Source of the DNA: Clarireedia homoeocarpa
Lineage: Eukaryota > Ascomycota > Leotiomycetes > Helotiales > Rutstroemiaceae
Assembly: GCA_001465935.1 (NCBI GenBank)
Contig: LNKV01000041.1
Span: forward strand, 124,001-188,000
Length of the DNA stretch: 64,000 nt
Direction: 5' to 3'
Positions 59,549 through 64,000 of this stretch are shown here, piece by piece. Both the position numbers and the translations under genes were made by a program. Under the pieces are notes generated by a model. That model was not told the origin of the DNA and made no database searches. It was given only the letters and a program-made list of their open reading frames with translations. Numbering within the stretch: position 1 is the first letter of the stretch; each line of letters opens with the position of its first letter.

Positions 59549-60273
59549 TATCTCCTGAAAATATTCCATTGATTGCACTTAAAACCCAACCCAACTTAAC
59601 CTACAACAACCTACAACATAAATCCTACACAGCCAAGCCCTCTTGTCTGTTCGTTCTCCTTATCAGGAAGAGAAGATAAAATATCCCTTGCCTCCCTCGG
59701 CTATCTTATCCTATCTTAAAATATCCATGGCATTTCATCAATGGTTTGGTTTGTTCCATGGTCTTCCTGTTCTCCATTTCTCATTCCTATTCTTTCGGTT
59801 TCGATTCTATCCTAGCTCTTTCAAATTTGACTGCGTTCACTTCAGTACTCCAAGTTGCCCCTTAAACCATCATCATACTGTGAAGTAGCAATCTATACGA
59901 TTCCATTTCTTCCCCTTTCACCCTTTCCCCTTCCTCCTTCAACCTATCCCCTAAATCCCAGAATACAAATCCAATTCCCAAAGCAAAAAAGAACAAAATA
60001 AATCAAAAAAAAAAAAAAAAAGAAAGAAAGAAAAAAAAAAGCACATTGAACCGCCCAACCCATATGCCCCGAATCCCGCAAAACACCATCAAACAGAAAA
60101 TCCCAGAACCGGTCATAGCCGCAAGAACGCAGTAAAAACAAACCTCCCCTCCCAATAACAGAGAAAGCAACAAATCCTAGAACGAGAGAAGCGATACCGT
60201 CCATATGCACGTGTATCATCCTAAGACATCAAGCACCGAAGAATGTCCTCCCTTGCACCTCCTCCTTGCAGGC

Positions 60274-60274
<1 letters not shown>

Positions 60275-60304
<30 letters not shown>
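60275..60304. repeat. Homopolymer of 30 A
   Basis: Uninterrupted A run in the 3' flank of atg1; on the minus strand it is a T run about 620 bp past the atg1 stop. Confidence 0.9.
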
Positions 60305-60306
<2 letters not shown>

Positions 60307-60919
60307 GAATAAAAGACAGTGACAATTACAATATAAACAGATAGACAACGAAAGGAGGCCAGAAACAAAGAAGCAGCTAGGGGTATTCACAACTCGGGAA
60401 AGAGAAAACTGTCAAATAAAATAAAGAGAGAAAAGTGGTCGCCCAACTTCATTCAAACTCGAATAACAATATTTGTGTGGAACAACACCTCGGCTGAGGA
60501 AGACGTCCCGTGGTAAATACCGAAACTAGAGAGAGAGAGGAGAGAGGGTGATTTTCGTAAGGATTCGCAGGGTACAGGATCCCCTACTCCATCCATAGGA
60601 TCCGGAGAAGTTGCCAAAAAAAAAAAAGTTGCCAAAGAAGCTGCCAAAGAAGCAAAATGTGATAAGAATTGATCCAGCCCCTTGAAAAATCAAATAGAGA
60701 CATCTAAACTCGGTACAAGAAAGTAGGACCGTCGAGAAGAGGAATGAAGAAAGTTAATGTGTGTCGAAAAGAAAGTGTCGTGTTATCGTAAAAGTTACCG
60801 GTAGAAGTCCAGCTTTTTTCGCTGGCTTGTCAAAAGCCATATAGGAAAACATGCTTGATGCTGACAAGACTGTCCATGCTTGATCATTTTGAACTGTGGA
60901 AAGAATGAGGTGTTCGCGC

Positions 60920-63900
60920 TTAATGAGGAGGTGTATTAGCGATAGTCGGCGTTGTGCCTCCGCTGTGACTATGGCGTGGTGATGAAGGGGGCGGTAAGTT
61001 TTGATGCTGTGCCATGATTGCCATCTTCTTCTGAAGAACATGGAGACGAGTCCTGATCATTTGTAAAACTACATCTTGTTAGTGAAGCCTAACGGAATGG
61101 AAAAGAAGCAATGCGTACCTTTCAACACGTCCTTTCTATCTCCAACAAGTATGCCATTCACCTCGGCCTCATTCTTTTCCTTGTCTTTATCGTCGCGTAA
61201 GCTCGAAGATCTCTTTCGAGGAATAAGATCTTCATCATTTTCCAAGATAGCTTCGAGCATTCGAATCGCAGTTGTATATGAAATCTCACATCCAGGGTGA
61301 TCCTCGTTGGCCAATTCATTAATCGCCGCAGTACGACTCATCTCTAAAGCACGATCATACATCAACTTCTCAGCAGTGATTCCCGAGCTAAAGAAAACAC
61401 CATCAGTAGCTGAAGTACCACTTAGCTTGGAAGCTGATGTGTGGTTGCTTGGGTGTCCGGGATGATCTTCAGGGAGTCGTTTTTGAGCTTCAATGAGCTT
61501 GGACCGGACAAATTCGGCTTTCTCCAGGACTTCATTGAATCGGCTACGGACCCATTGTACTGCACGGTTGATACGGTTGCTCGTGGCGATAGCCGATTGT
61601 GATTCGCTTTTAGGAGTGTGGATCCCACCGACAACTTCTCCGCGGTTCTTTCGAGACCACCAGGCTCCAGCTATATCCATCGATTTGGCGAGAAGTGACA
61701 GTGACTTGACATATAATAGAAGTGCTTCCTCGGAAAGGCTCACAATAGCTTCTACAGTTAGGCCGTCATCCTCTTCCATAATATCACCAGCCTTCTCGTT
61801 AGGTCCGCCAAGACCATGGTCCATAGACGGAGCAAGGGGAATCAACTGTCGAAATTTGACTTCGGCAAAGCCATACACAACATCACTTCTAGTCGCAGAG
61901 TCTTCTATAGCATTCACCACTCTTTGATCCTCATCAATCGGCCGCGAGTCATTGATCAAACCTGCATTGGGCGTAGGATAGGCGGGGTATGGATTATATA
62001 GTTGAGGTGGAGAAGGCCCCTTTCCAATCAAAGTCGGAGACCAAGAAACTCCAAACATCCTCACACTGGCGCCTTGGAGTGCCTTGGCTATAGCTGATGC
62101 TGTCGACGGGCTACCACTGCCATATGATCTGCCATATGAATTTCGTGCACTTGAATCTGGCCTGATGTTCCCTTGGGCTCTTTGAACGGCACGTGAATGC
62201 GGTATGGCTACCGCGCCTGTAGTGGATGTTGGTGTTCCCATCGAGGTATGCCTCCTGGTAGGCATTTGTTTCGCCATTTGTTTAGCCTGGGTAATCTGCG
62301 GGTTTGCGGCAAGTTCATCAGCTAAAGCATTGACTTCAATGGCTCTCTTCTCCACTAGGACGTAATCTCTGGCATCTCGAACAGCTTGTTCAGCCTCTGT
62401 GATTGAGTCACTTGTTCGAGGTTCCTCTGGTGGGTGTGCATGTGTCACTTCATCATATGATTGTTTTCTCGAGCTTGGTTTATTCATGGGATTAAAAGGG
62501 CGTCCGGCGCGATCTCGTTGTGTTTGGAAAGTTTCCATGTTTGGAGCAGTCGCAGACGGAATGATAGGAGGCCTTCCACTTGATCCGGGACGGACAGATG
62601 AACCAGATGCTTGACTTGCTACATCAAGATTGGGCGTTCTAGGCGACCTCGGCGATCTAGGCGAAGATGAGAGAATCGCTCGAGGATTTGATGCGTCTTC
62701 ATGTTCTTCAATATGCTTAGAGTTTCGATCCACCAGTCTACGATCTCTTAACGAAGAGTGGCGCGCGAGCGTAACATCCTCTGATCTCGACGATGCCATA
62801 ATCTCTCTCGGTCGATCTTCGCCAACCAATCCTGGAATAGGTCCCACCACAACCGGATGTGCAAAGAAATCTTGGAAAGTAATTCGGTCATCTGGCTTTC
62901 GCTTTAGCAGTCCGCGAACAATATCCTTCATGTCTCTGCTAATGGCAGCTTTGCTGCTGAATCTAATTCCGTCCTCATTTTGCTCGATTCTTCGCAGTAG
63001 CTCGACATGATTCGAAGCTCGGAATGGTGGTCTCCCAGTCATCATCTCATATAGAACCGTTCCAATTGACCATAAATCGGCTCGTGCATCGTACTTCTCG
63101 TATCTGAGGATTTCTGGCGCCATATATAAAGGAGAGCCACAGAGAGTTTCTGCAAGAGATGTTGACGGTAACGACCGCGCGAATCCGAAATCCGCGAGCT
63201 TTAGCATTGGCAAAGAATTTAACCCAACCATTGGTATGATTGGTTCCTTGCTTGCAGTCATGAGCTCTGGGACATTCTTGTGCTTTGCCATCCAATCTGG
63301 CGATGGTAGCAAAAGAAGGTTTTGTGGTTTAACGTCTCTATGTATAAAGCCGCGATCTCTCAGGAATTCCATTGCACTCGCCAACTGTTTGAAGAAATGC
63401 CGTACGATAACCTCGTTCAAACCACCCTCGGCCGGCATTGGATATTTCCTGATCATATCAACAAGTGTCGGATTGTCTGCCAACTTGTCCCTCTTCTTGA
63501 TGAAGTATGATAAATCCCCGAGTTCACAGAATTCCATCATCAAGTGGATATGAGATGTAGTTTCCCTGCAATCGAGTAGTGCAACGATGTGAGGATGATG
63601 TAAACCCTTCAATATTTCGATTTCGCAGTAAAGATTGTCCTTGAGCTTCTTATTCAGTTTCGATAGGTTTACCGACTTTATCGCTACGAGAGATTGTGTA
63701 GGCTGCAGATGAAGAAGTTAGCATCATGGTGATATATAAGAAATAGAGCTCAAGAAGAGTAATTCAGCCTTCCAAAAAGAATCCCGAACAGGATCTCAAC
63801 CACAACCACAAACCACAATAGGATTACATACCGCATGTGTGCCCCGATAGACAGTAGCAAAGCTACCTTTGCCGATTTCTCTCTCTATAAGAAAGGAACC

Positions 63901-63960
63901 GATAGCGCCATCGTTCGTCTTCGGCCTTCTCGACGACGAAGAAGGAATTCTTGACGCCAT
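60920..63960 (-). CDS. atg1: Autophagy-initiating serine/threonine kinase Atg1, three exons
   Basis: Exon 1 is 63960-63832 (MASRIPSSSSRRPKTNDGAI), exon 2 is 63702-61119 and exon 3 is 61068-60920. The introns (129 and 50 nt) keep phase; 953 residues. The kinase domain starts at IEREIGKGSFATVYRG (P-loop), followed by VAIKSVN (catalytic Lys), HRDVKPQN, the DFG in LADFGFARS and GSPLYMAPE. A long insertion after HRDVKPQNLLL (DWMAKHKNVPELM) is usual for fungal Atg1. The linker is Ser/Pro-rich and disordered. The C-terminal helical region (LLYVKSLSLLAKSMDIAG, YDRALEMSRTAAINE, VLQMIRTRLHVLQKKM) is the tMIT pair that binds Atg13. Atg1 starts autophagosome formation in starvation. The short last exon, ending TTPTIANTPPH, is easily missed because the frame runs 16 residues into intron 2. 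Confidence 0.95.
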
Positions 63961-64000
63961 AACTGCGTAGTGTTAGACCTCCAAGGCCAATATCCTTCTT

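Larger units (their letters stand above)
54876..60919. other. Gene-poor 3' flank of cdc25, repeat-rich
   Basis: Six kilobases without a supported gene. It holds GTGA repeats near 56628, GGGAAT near 56682, TGCTGT near 56753-56786, GATA at 56839-56896, the GTTGGAA array at 57015-57146, T37 at 57266-57302, a 23-bp duplication (GAATCTATAAAGAAGAGAAG) near 57508-57553, the 28/15-bp minisatellite at 58018-58384, an AT-rich stretch 57780-58010, (TA)n near 59518, and A30 at 60275-60304. Frames of 76-138 codons are unsupported. Confidence 0.55.

Noticed and set aside
61069..61118. Kinase gene ending with residues FTNKM at 61069
   Set aside because: Those residues come from intron read-through. Splicing at 61118/61069 yields a longer, family-typical C-terminus ending at 60920.
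1..64000. tRNA or rRNA genes
   Set aside because: Looked for T-loop-like GGTTCGA sequences with CCA-side stems; the few hits (for example near 10121 and 10149) lie in pseudogene sequence and do not fold as tRNA.

Overview
The window is nuclear DNA of a filamentous ascomycete. The genes carry short spliceosomal introns of about 45 to 130 nt with GTATGT or GTAAGT donors and CTAAC or CTGAC branch points. Housekeeping proteins are clearly fungal: a Cdc25 phosphatase, cohesin Rad21, a Pmr1-type pump, Cog4, Utp18 and Atg1. Moderate GC, long microsatellite-rich intergenic tracts and the protein flavour suggest a leotiomycete, perhaps Sclerotiniaceae. That placement is an inference, not a search result.

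Layout. 1-7.7 kb: the start of a secreted protein cut by the window edge (-), an F-box-like protein (+), a small three-exon secreted protein (-), a repeat-flanked coding remnant, and a ten-exon secreted GH55 glucanase with an unusual C-terminal extension (+). 7.8-13.1 kb: an FAD monooxygenase (-) with paired palindromic CGGATCCG sites upstream, a decayed SAM methyltransferase pseudogene containing a run of 40 C (-), and a three-exon nuclear-type protein interrupted by an in-frame TGA (+). 15.1-33.5 kb is a core block: 2EXR/F-box-like protein (-), metallophosphoesterase (-), rad21 (-), pmr1 (+), cog4 (+), a SAP-motif protein (+) and utp18 (-). 34-35.8 kb: two oppositely oriented pieces of secondary-metabolism megasynthase, a ketoreductase fragment (-) and a carrier plus thioester-reductase fragment (+), meeting at about 34390. 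37.4-40.1 kb: a lysine-rich protein gene followed by a broken tandem paralogue. 40-61 kb: a gene-poor island of about 21 kb holding only cdc25 (+). It contains many simple repeats, a perfect 41-bp inverted repeat 2.3 kb apart, and a 28/15-bp minisatellite. 60.9-64 kb: atg1 (-).

How the genes relate. pmr1 and cog4 are adjacent on one strand and both serve the Golgi (ion homeostasis and vesicle tethering). rad21 and cdc25 serve the cell cycle, and utp18 serves ribosome biogenesis. The secreted GH55 enzyme and small secreted proteins fit a lifestyle that remodels or degrades glucan. Several loci (methyltransferase, polyketide-synthase pieces, the TGA-interrupted gene, the paralogue) are decaying, some with stops explicable by C-to-T changes, which is compatible with RIP-like mutation. 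No tRNA, rRNA, CRISPR array or intact transposase gene was recognised.
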